Positions 1 to 6,615 of a DNA stretch of 7,027 nt are shown here, piece after piece. The DNA is taken from positions 1 to 7,027 of the forward strand of contig JBKCEW010000057.1 in assembly GCA_046304235.1 (NCBI GenBank), written 5' to 3'. A program made the translations under genes and the position numbers. The notes beneath the pieces were generated by a model. It was not told the origin of the DNA. It worked only from the letters and a program-made list of their open reading frames with translations, and ran no database searches. How positions within the stretch are numbered: the first letter of the stretch is position 1; each line of letters starts with the position of its first letter. Source of the DNA: CANHVK01 sp046304235. GTDB lineage: Bacteria; Bacteroidota; Bacteroidia; Flavobacteriales_D; Crocinitomicaceae.

Positions 1-2
1 AT

Positions 3-257
3 ATATATTCGATTGAAAAAAATATTCCTTCAGGAAAAAATATTAAAAGAATTACTGAATATTATTTTTCAAAAGATTCTAATGGTGATTTGGTAAAATT
101 ATCTCTAATAAACCTTAAAAAAGCATTTCCTGAAAATCATAAATTTCACGACTTATTAGATGCTTATTTTAAAGATGAAACAGATATCACCATGTATGAT
201 AGCTTTCATAAAATGCATAAAATAAATCATTTATACCAACAACCCTTAATTAACTAA
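3..257 (+). CDS. 3' end of an unrecognised protein (5' end outside window)
   Basis: An open frame enters from the left edge and runs for 84 codons to a TAA at 255-257. I do not recognise the family. The visible C-terminal part is hydrophilic and probably mainly helical, with no transmembrane segment and no cysteine. It is rich in Lys, Asp and Asn, and its last third holds five histidines and two methionines, including the stretch SFHKMHKINH at about residues 67-76 of the fragment. That could suit metal contact, but it is not a known motif. The only in-frame ATG (192-194) falls inside this well-ordered protein-like stretch, so the true start lies upstream of the window. The stop is only 3 nt before the next ATG, which suggests co-transcription with the copper genes. 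The coding call rests on the continuous frame, residue composition and tight junction; function is unknown. Confidence 0.7.
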   Translation: MYSIEKNIPSGKNIKRITEYYFSKDSNGDLVKLSLINLKKAFPENHKFHDLLDAYFKDETDITMYDSFHKMHKINHLYQQPLIN

Positions 258-260
258 AAG

Positions 261-1106
261 ATGAAAGCGTTATTTTTGATTTTATTTTCAATCTTTATTT
301 TTGTCCAAAATTATGCCCAAATTCCGAACTCAAGTTTTGAAAATTGGATGAACATGGGGAATTATGAAGTTCCAGAAAATTGGTATACTTTAAACGAAAA
401 ATTTAGTAGTAGTAATGTGTTTACCGTTACAAAAGAGTCTCCTGGTAAATCAGGTAATTCATACATTAAAGTAACATCAAAGACAATTAATCAGAAAGTA
501 ATAGGTGGTATTGCTTTTACAGCTTTTCCTATTCAATCGTCGCCTCAAAGGCTTAGTGGTTTTTGTCAACACATGGGGTATAGTTCTGAAAAAGGATGTA
601 TTTCGGTTGCTTTAACCAAATGGAATGTTCAAAAAAATAAACGTGATACAGTTGCCTTGGGTAGACACGAATTATTTGGTATGATAATGAATTGGTCAGA
701 ATTCAATATTCAATTAATGTATCTAAATACTGACCAACCCGATAGTGCATTAATTACACTTCAATCAAGTGGTTTAAATCCATCGGCTCAAGATTATCTT
801 AGTGTAGATGACCTCTCTTTCCAAAATCAAACGGCGAACATTTTAGAATTCGATATCAAAAAAAATTATATTTCTATATATCCAAATCCAGCAACAATGG
901 AATTAAATATTGAAATCAATAATTTAGAAGAAGAATCAATATTTATTAAAATGTTTAATACTAATGGTCAAGAAGTTTTTTTTAAATCATATAATACTAA
1001 TAATAACTTCATAAATGAAAAGTTGGATGTATCTCATCTCTTAAAAGGGATATACTTCTTAAGTACTTCTAATTCAAATAATATTCAAAAAATAATTATA
1101 AACTAA
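261..1106 (+). CDS. Secreted T9SS type A sorting-domain protein, jelly-roll-like N-terminal region
   Basis: This 281-residue protein is predicted to be exported and delivered to the cell surface or outside by the type IX system. Residues 1-20 form a Sec signal peptide ending in NYAQ. Residues about 21-190 begin with NSSFENW and a following PENW, and end in SVDDLSF. This beta-rich pattern resembles Bacteroidota carbohydrate-binding-like or PCMD-like jelly-roll modules, but the family assignment is an inference. The only two cysteines are C102 and C113, which could form a disulfide. Residues about 204-281 match a T9SS type A C-terminal domain: the IYPNPA motif, a central FNTNGQEV, LKGIYFLS near residues 261-268, and a final basic-hydrophobic QKIIIN. 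No catalytic motif is visible. The gene sits 3 nt after the preceding stop and 6 nt before the first HMA gene, which ties it to the metal operon. Its role there is unknown; a surface metal-binding or adhesive function is speculation. Confidence 0.85.
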   Translation: MKALFLILFSIFIFVQNYAQIPNSSFENWMNMGNYEVPENWYTLNEKFSSSNVFTVTKESPGKSGNSYIKVTSKTINQKVIGGIAFTAFPIQSSPQRLSGFCQHMGYSSEKGCISVALTKWNVQKNKRDTVALGRHELFGMIMNWSEFNIQLMYLNTDQPDSALITLQSSGLNPSAQDYLSVDDLSFQNQTANILEFDIKKNYISIYPNPATMELNIEINNLEEESIFIKMFNTNGQEVFFKSYNTNNNFINEKLDVSHLLKGIYFLSTSNSNNIQKIIIN

Positions 1107-1112
1107 AAAATT

Positions 1113-1487
1113 ATGAAAACATTTAAAAATCTATCAATCATTGCAATTATAACTACATTTTGTATTTACCCAACAATTTTTTTTGCGCAAAAAAACAAGA
1201 GTGTGGTAATTAATGAAAATAGTCAAACCATAAAATTTAAAGTTTGGGGCAATTGCAATACATGTAAAAAGAATATAGAAAAATCACTTAAAGTTAAAGG
1301 TGTTAAAAAAGCAAATTGGAACAAAGATTCTAAAATAATTGAAGTAACATTTGATAGTTCAGTTATTACAATAGAACAAATCCATAAATATATTGCATCA
1401 GCTGGATATGATACTGATTTAGTGAAAGGAAATGATAATTCTTATAAAAAATTAGACCAATGTTGTCAGTACGAAAGAAAAAACTAA
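1113..1487 (+). CDS. Exported heavy-metal-associated (HMA) domain protein, probably soluble periplasmic
   Basis: This 124-residue protein is a likely extracytoplasmic Cu(I)-binding chaperone or scavenger. Residues 1-26 are a Sec signal peptide ending in FFAQ, with no convincing lipobox. Residues about 40-105 are a ferredoxin-like HMA fold: the metal loop GNCNTC holds the CxxC pair C48/C51, followed by a helix (KKNIEKSL), a GVKKANWN strand, and the IHKYIASAGYD end typical of the family. Usual HMA loops read GMxCxxC; here the Met position is Asn. A C-terminal extension ends in LDQCCQYERK, giving a second thiol pair, C117/C118, that classic CopZ/Atx1 domains lack. The gene begins 6 nt after the T9SS cargo gene. 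Its mature part aligns without gaps with the next gene product, so the two are tandem paralogs. Mercury binding (MerP-like) is an alternative, but the neighbouring copper oxidase and Cus-type pump favour copper. Confidence 0.9.
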   Translation: MKTFKNLSIIAIITTFCIYPTIFFAQKNKSVVINENSQTIKFKVWGNCNTCKKNIEKSLKVKGVKKANWNKDSKIIEVTFDSSVITIEQIHKYIASAGYDTDLVKGNDNSYKKLDQCCQYERKN

Positions 1488-1533
1488 TCATATCAAAATT
1501 TATTTATCTTTTTAAATTATTATTCATAAAAAA

Positions 1534-1926
1534 ATGTTGTCAAAAATGAAAATATTAAATCTTATTGGAACAATTCTTAGTAGCATTATTTTATGTTCTT
1601 GTTCAACTACTGAAGGATATAAACAAAATGAAATAACCTCAAAAACCATTATAAAAAAAGGTATCGCTGAATCTGAATTTACAGTTTGGGGTAATTGTGA
1701 TATGTGCAAGGAAACAATTGAAAAAGCCGTTAACAAAAATGGTGTTTTAAATGCCAATTGGAATGTAGAAACTAAAATAATGAAGATTTCATATGATACA
1801 TCGCAAATATCATTAAAGTCAATTCAGAAATACATTGCAGATGCCGGGTACGACAATGTGAAATTTAAAGGTAATGAAGCAGCTTATAAAAAGCTACACG
1901 AATGTTGTAAATATAAAAGAAAATAA
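1534..1926 (+). CDS. Lipoprotein with heavy-metal-associated (HMA) domain, paralog of the preceding gene
   Basis: This 130-residue protein is a second probable extracytoplasmic copper chaperone, here likely membrane anchored. The N-terminus has a hydrophobic stretch ending in IILCSCS; the L-C-S-C sequence makes C23 the likely lipidated cysteine, followed by a Ser/Thr-rich linker. The HMA domain spans about residues 48-113, with loop GNCDMC (C55/C58), helix KETIEKAV, strand VLNANWN and the IQKYIADAGYD end. The tail LHECCKYKRK carries a second thiol pair, C124/C125. Over 82 aligned residues without gaps I count 43 identities with the upstream paralog. The start at 1534 gives MLSKM; the ATG at 1546 is an equally plausible start and leaves a more usual lipoprotein signal (MKILNL). 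The 46-nt gap before it is the longest in the operon, and the gene ends 2 nt before the oxidase start. Both lipid anchoring and copper specificity are inferred. Confidence 0.9.
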   Translation: MLSKMKILNLIGTILSSIILCSCSTTEGYKQNEITSKTIIKKGIAESEFTVWGNCDMCKETIEKAVNKNGVLNANWNVETKIMKISYDTSQISLKSIQKYIADAGYDNVKFKGNEAAYKKLHECCKYKRK

Positions 1927-1928
1927 AG

Positions 1929-3428
1929 ATGGAACGTAGAAAATTTTTAAAATCAGGAGGGCTTGTGTCTATTGCAAGCCTTGTTATTCCTTCACTAATT
2001 ATTGAATCGTGTAAGAAGAAATCAATGGATATGAATCACGTGTTAGGATCTTCAATTTCTATAAAAGAAGGTTCGTTCAACACGCTTTTACCAGTCCCAA
2101 GTTTCGTTAAGCCAAATGAGATTTCAATGTTTTCAGCCCAGAATACCTCCTCACAACTAATAAAAGGTCAAACGTCTTCTGTTTATGGTTATCATAATTC
2201 TATTTTAGGTCCAATGATTAAAGCCAACAATGGAGATAGTATTTCCATAAACTTTATGAATCAGTTAACAGAAGAAACAAATATACATTGGCATGGATTA
2301 GTTATTCCACAAGCAATGGATGGGCATCCAGACCATATTATACCTTCAGGAAGTAGTTTTAATTATCAATTTAACATCAATCAACGTGCAGGGATGTATT
2401 GGTATCACCCCCACCCTGAAATGAAAACATCAAAACAAGTTTTTATGGGGTTAGCTGGATTTTTTATTGTGAATGATGTTGAGGAAGAAAATCTTAATTT
2501 ACCAAAAAACGAGTTTGAAATTCCATTAGTAATTCAAGATAAGCGAATTAATTCAGATTACAGCCTTAATTATACTCCAACTGAAACTGACAAGATGAAT
2601 GGATATTTGGGTCAATACATACTTATTAATGGGTTACATTCAACTTATAAAGAAGTGGAGTCAACTTATTATAGGGTTAGAATATTGAATGGTTCAACAG
2701 CAAGAATTTATAACTTAGCTTTAAGCACAAATGCCCAATTTACTGTGATTGGCTCTGATGGTGGTTTGTTGTCAACTCCGGAAAAAGTTTCTTCTTTGTT
2801 ATTAGCACCAGGTGAGCGGATTGATATATTGATTGATTTTAGTGGATTATCTATTGGAAGTGAAGTATATCTTCAAAGTAATACATTTGACGGTGCTTCA
2901 ATACAAGGTACTGAACAATTTAAATTATTGAAGTTTTTAGTCACAAAAAAAAGTAATCAATCTTTTACAATTCCAACTTTGCTTTCAACAATTACCCCAA
3001 TAAATACAAGTCCATCTTTAAAAGTCAGAACTTGGGTATTGGGAGGTGATATGTCTGGTATGGGGTCAATGCCTGGCATGACAATGAACATGCCTCATAC
3101 GATTAATGATAAAACCTACGTATCTTCTGAGATTTTAGCAAGTGTTAAAGCTGGTGATACCGAAATTTGGGAGATAGATAATTCTATGAATACGGAAATT
3201 CATCCATTTCATATTCATGGCGTACAATTTCAAGTGCTAAGTCGTACAGGTGGCAGAGGTCAGTTAATTGCTTCTGAAAAAGGTTGGAAAGATACAGTTT
3301 TACTTATGGCTTATGAAAAAGTAAGAGTAATTATCACCTTCCCTCAAAATAAAGGTAAATATGTTATTCATTGCCATAACTTAGAACATGAAGATAGTGG
3401 AATGATGGTTAACTACGAAATAGTATAA
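1929..3428 (+). CDS. Multicopper oxidase, CueO/laccase-like, Tat-exported
   Basis: This 499-residue oxidase probably converts toxic Cu(I) to Cu(II) in the periplasm, reducing O2 to water. The N-terminus RRKFLK followed by a hydrophobic stretch is a twin-arginine signal, as expected for an enzyme folded with cofactors; it ends in LIIESC, so C28 may be lipidated. All four copper-ligand segments are present: HWHG (H120, H122), WYHPH (H160, H162), HPFHIH (H425, H428, H430) and HCHNLEHEDSGMM (H481, C482, H483, H487, M492). This gives a complete type 1 site with axial Met plus the type 2/type 3 trinuclear cluster. Three cupredoxin domains fit the length, which is close to that of E. coli CueO. A methionine-rich segment (M375-M388, six Met) lies before the third domain, where CueO has its Met-rich insert for Cu(I). 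The gene starts 2 nt after the HMA lipoprotein gene. Bilirubin-oxidase or CotA-like activity cannot be excluded, but context favours cuprous oxidase. Confidence 0.95.
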   Translation: MERRKFLKSGGLVSIASLVIPSLIIESCKKKSMDMNHVLGSSISIKEGSFNTLLPVPSFVKPNEISMFSAQNTSSQLIKGQTSSVYGYHNSILGPMIKANNGDSISINFMNQLTEETNIHWHGLVIPQAMDGHPDHIIPSGSSFNYQFNINQRAGMYWYHPHPEMKTSKQVFMGLAGFFIVNDVEEENLNLPKNEFEIPLVIQDKRINSDYSLNYTPTETDKMNGYLGQYILINGLHSTYKEVESTYYRVRILNGSTARIYNLALSTNAQFTVIGSDGGLLSTPEKVSSLLLAPGERIDILIDFSGLSIGSEVYLQSNTFDGASIQGTEQFKLLKFLVTKKSNQSFTIPTLLSTITPINTSPSLKVRTWVLGGDMSGMGSMPGMTMNMPHTINDKTYVSSEILASVKAGDTEIWEIDNSMNTEIHPFHIHGVQFQVLSRTGGRGQLIASEKGWKDTVLLMAYEKVRVIITFPQNKGKYVIHCHNLEHEDSGMMVNYEIV

Positions 3429-3449
3429 CCAAAAATAAATAATTAAATA

Positions 3450-6400
3450 ATGGTACAAAAACTTATTGCTCTTGCATTACGAAATAGATTCGTTGTCTTA
3501 CTGATTTCCCTTGGTTTATTTATTTGGGGTTTATATTCCGTAAAGCAAAATCCAATAGATGCAATCCCTGATTTATCAGAAAATCAAGTAATTGTTTTCA
3601 CTGAATGGATGGGTAGAAGCCCGCAAGTTATCGAAGATCAAGTCACTTATCCTTTAGTAACAGGTTTGCAAGGTATTCCAAAAGTGAAAAACATCAGAGG
3701 TTCATCTATGTTCGGAATGAGTTTTGTGTATATAATTTTTGAGGATGATGTAGATATTTATTGGGCACGTTCAAGAGTAATGGAGCGTTTAAATTATGCC
3801 CAACGCTTATTACCTCAAAACGTAATACCAGCTTTAGGTCCTGACGGAACAGGTGTTGGTCACGTTTTTTGGTACACGTTAGATGCAAAAGGAGTTGATT
3901 TAGGAGAGCAAAGAGCGATACAAGATTGGTACATAAAATTTGCACTTCAAAATGTGAAAGGTGTTAGTGAAGTAGCTTCATTTGGTGGTTTTGAAAAGCA
4001 ATATCAAGTAACAATTAACCCTAATAAGTTAAATTATTACGACGTTTCTTTAATGGAAGTCTTAAAAGCCATACGTTCCAATAATAACGATGTAGGAGGT
4101 AGAAAATTTGAGATGAGTCAAATGGGATATATAGTTAGAGGTTTAGGATATATAAAAAATATAAAAGACATTGAAAATATAACGGTAAAGACTTCAAATT
4201 CAATCCCAATTAAAATCAAAGATGTAGCAACAATTCAAATGGGCGGTGACTTACGTCTTGGTATTTTTGATGAAAATGGTAAAGGAGAAGTCGTAGGAGG
4301 AATAGTTGTAATGCGCTATGGCGAAAATGCTGATAAAGTAATTAAAGATATAAAAGCCAAAATTAAAGATATAGAACAAGGTTTACCCAAAGGAGTAAAA
4401 ATAAAAACTGCTTACGACCGAAGTACATTAATTGAAGAAGCCGTTGATTCAGTAAAAGGGACATTGATTGAAGAGATGATAACAGTATCAATTGTTGTAT
4501 TATTATTTTTATTTCATTGGAGAAGTGCATTAATTATCTTAATCCAATTACCAATTTCAGTAGCAACAGGTTTTATTCTTTTACAAGCATTTGGAATATC
4601 TTCAAACATTATGTCATTAACTGGAATTGCTTTAGCAATCGGAGTAGTGGTAGATGATGGAATTGTAATGGTCGAAAATGCTTATCGACATCTCTCTGAA
4701 AAATGGCAAGGTAAAAATTTAGATAAAAAAGAACGACTTAAAATAATCGAAGAATCCTCAAAACAAGTTGGTCCGGGTGTTTTTTTCTCGACATTGGTAG
4801 TTATAGCTTCTTTTTTGCCTGTATTCTTATTGACCGGAATGGAAGGTAAATTATTTGCTCCTTTAGCTTGGACAAAAACGTTCATTTTATTAGTTGATGC
4901 CGTTCTTGCCATCACATTAGCACCTGTTTTAATCTCCTTTTTTCTGAAAGGAAAATTAAAACCTGAAAGTCAAAATCCTATAACCAAGTTTTTAGAAAAA
5001 ATTTACACACCTATATTGACATGGTGTTTGAAATGGCGAAAAACTACAATTGGTATTAATATCATTGCACTTCTTGTAAGTATTCCAATTGTTTTAAATT
5101 TAGGAACAGAGTTTATGCCTCCATTAGATGAAGGTTCAATCTTATTTATGCCTGTTACTTTACCAGATGTTTCAAATTCAGAAGCAAAACGAATACTTCA
5201 AATTCAAGATAAAATCATAAAATCTGTTCCAGAAGTTGAGAACGTATTAGGAAAAGCAGGAAGAGCAAATACAGCAACCGATAATTCACCTATTAGTATG
5301 CTGGAAACAATTATTTTATTAAAACCAAAATCCGAATGGAGAAAAGGATTAAAAAAGAATGATATTATCAATGAACTTAATGCAAAACTTCAAATACCAG
5401 GTGTTATCAATGGATTCACACAGCCTATTATCAATCGAATCAATATGTTATCTACAGGTATTCGAACAGATGTCGGTATTAAAGTATATGGTCAGGAAAT
5501 TGATAGTATTTATTCTCTTTCTGAAAAAATCAAGAAAGAATTGGTGAAAGTAGATGGTATTAAAGATTTGTATGTAGAACCAATAACAGGAGGTAAATAC
5601 ATTGATATTGATATTAAGCGAGATGAAATAGGTCGATTTGGATTAAGTATAGACGACGTGAACATGGTTATAGAAAGCGCTTTAGGAGGTATGAATATAA
5701 CGACAACTGTTGAAGGAAGACGAAGATTTAAAGTAAACGCGAGGTATGCTCAAGACTTTAGAAATGATTTGAATAAGTTAAAACGACTGCAAATTCAAAC
5801 AGAAGATTATGGTAATATTCCACTTTCATCAGTAGCAAATATTCAAATTACAGAAGGTCCACCAATGATAAATTCTGAAAACGCAATGTTAAGAGGTACA
5901 GTACTTTTTAATGTTCGAGAACGTGATTTAGGTAGTACAGTAGAAGATGCGAAAAAAACCTTAAATACGTTACTTCAAAAATTACCCAAAGGATATTATA
6001 TTGAATGGAGTGGTCAATATGAAAATCAAATTCGAGCAAATAATACTCTATTAATGATTTTACCTATTGTCGTTCTAATCATTTTATTAGTTCTGTATTT
6101 TACTTATAATTCTTTTAAAGAAGCATTAATTACGATGATAACTGTTCCTTTTGCTTTAATTGGTGGAGTATTTATGGTTTATTTTTATGGAGTTAATTTG
6201 TCTGTCGCAGTGGCAGTAGGTTTCATTGCACTTTTTGGTATTGCAGTTGAAACAGCGATGTTAATGACTATTTATCTCAATGAAGCAATGCAAGAATTAA
6301 TTAAAGAAAAAGGTAATTCTTCTGAAACAATCAGTAAAGCAGATATTCGTGAATATGTTACACATGGAGCATCTAAAAGGTTAAGACCTAAATTAATGAC

Positions 6401-6614
6401 TGTTTCAGTTTCGTTATTTGGATTAATACCTATTCTTTGGGCAAATGGTGTAGGAAGTGATGTGATGTTACCAATAACAATTCCATTAATAGGTGGTATG
6501 ATAACATCTACAATCTATGTTTTGTTTGTAACACCTGTAGTTTTTGAAATTACAAAGGAAAAAGAATTAAAGAAAAATGGTAAAATTGATTTAATTGAAT
6601 CTAAAGGACACTAA
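3450..6614 (+). CDS. cusA: CusA/CzcA-family heavy-metal RND efflux pump, Cu(I)/Ag(I) type
   Basis: This 1054-residue inner-membrane pump is a proton-driven RND transporter, near the usual full length for CusA (E. coli about 1047). TM1 lies near residues 12-30, TM2-TM6 near 341-500, TM7 near 532-550 and TM8-TM12 near 866-1031, with two large periplasmic loops between. Family motifs include NPIDAIPDLSENQV after TM1, VVDDGIVMVENAYR in TM4 and the GGMITS segment near TM12. The periplasmic methionine triad of E. coli CusA (M573, M623, M672) is matched by M567, M617 and M666 in corresponding contexts (LFMPVTLP, SPISMLET, INRINMLSTGI), which supports monovalent Cu/Ag rather than Zn/Co/Cd. Proton-relay equivalents are D402, E934 and K981. 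M388 and M407 match membrane Met pairs of the E. coli relay; the M403 equivalent is Val. There is a 21-nt AT-rich gap from the oxidase gene and a 1-nt gap to the channel gene. There is no fused C-terminal TolC domain. Confidence 0.95.
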   Translation: MVQKLIALALRNRFVVLLISLGLFIWGLYSVKQNPIDAIPDLSENQVIVFTEWMGRSPQVIEDQVTYPLVTGLQGIPKVKNIRGSSMFGMSFVYIIFEDDVDIYWARSRVMERLNYAQRLLPQNVIPALGPDGTGVGHVFWYTLDAKGVDLGEQRAIQDWYIKFALQNVKGVSEVASFGGFEKQYQVTINPNKLNYYDVSLMEVLKAIRSNNNDVGGRKFEMSQMGYIVRGLGYIKNIKDIENITVKTSNSIPIKIKDVATIQMGGDLRLGIFDENGKGEVVGGIVVMRYGENADKVIKDIKAKIKDIEQGLPKGVKIKTAYDRSTLIEEAVDSVKGTLIEEMITVSIVVLLFLFHWRSALIILIQLPISVATGFILLQAFGISSNIMSLTGIALAIGVVVDDGIVMVENAYRHLSEKWQGKNLDKKERLKIIEESSKQVGPGVFFSTLVVIASFLPVFLLTGMEGKLFAPLAWTKTFILLVDAVLAITLAPVLISFFLKGKLKPESQNPITKFLEKIYTPILTWCLKWRKTTIGINIIALLVSIPIVLNLGTEFMPPLDEGSILFMPVTLPDVSNSEAKRILQIQDKIIKSVPEVENVLGKAGRANTATDNSPISMLETIILLKPKSEWRKGLKKNDIINELNAKLQIPGVINGFTQPIINRINMLSTGIRTDVGIKVYGQEIDSIYSLSEKIKKELVKVDGIKDLYVEPITGGKYIDIDIKRDEIGRFGLSIDDVNMVIESALGGMNITTTVEGRRRFKVNARYAQDFRNDLNKLKRLQIQTEDYGNIPLSSVANIQITEGPPMINSENAMLRGTVLFNVRERDLGSTVEDAKKTLNTLLQKLPKGYYIEWSGQYENQIRANNTLLMILPIVVLIILLVLYFTYNSFKEALITMITVPFALIGGVFMVYFYGVNLSVAVAVGFIALFGIAVETAMLMTIYLNEAMQELIKEKGNSSETISKADIREYVTHGASKRLRPKLMTVSVSLFGLIPILWANGVGSDVMLPITIPLIGGMITSTIYVLFVTPVVFEITKEKELKKNGKIDLIESKGH

Positions 6615-6615
6615 A

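Noticed and set aside
1505..1512. TATCTTTT resembling the Bacteroidota -7 element TAnnTTTG before the second HMA gene
   Set aside because: The final G is missing and no TTG-type -33 element lies at the right distance, so an internal promoter is not supported.
1497..1518. Inverted repeat AATTTA...TAAATT in the gap between the HMA genes, a possible terminator or attenuator
   Set aside because: The stem is six A/T pairs with a ten-base loop, expected by chance in such AT-rich DNA and too weak for a terminator.
1597..1602. CSC in the second HMA protein considered as a metal-binding motif
   Set aside because: It falls at the end of the signal sequence and is better explained by lipid attachment at C23.
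1524..1757. Reverse-strand open frame of 77 codons across the second HMA gene
   Set aside because: It lies opposite the well-supported HMA lipoprotein gene, has no recognisable domain and is best explained as a shadow of that coding frame.
3706..3945. Reverse-strand open frame of 79 codons inside cusA
   Set aside because: It is fully antisense to conserved CusA sequence, and its low-complexity Leu-rich product resembles no family.
4682..4915. Reverse-strand open frame of 77 codons inside cusA
   Set aside because: It is antisense to TM5-TM6 of CusA and has no independent support.
5359..5547. Forward open frame of 62 codons in another frame inside cusA
   Set aside because: It overlaps the periplasmic Met-triad region of CusA, which is clearly coding in the main frame; no motif supports a nested gene.
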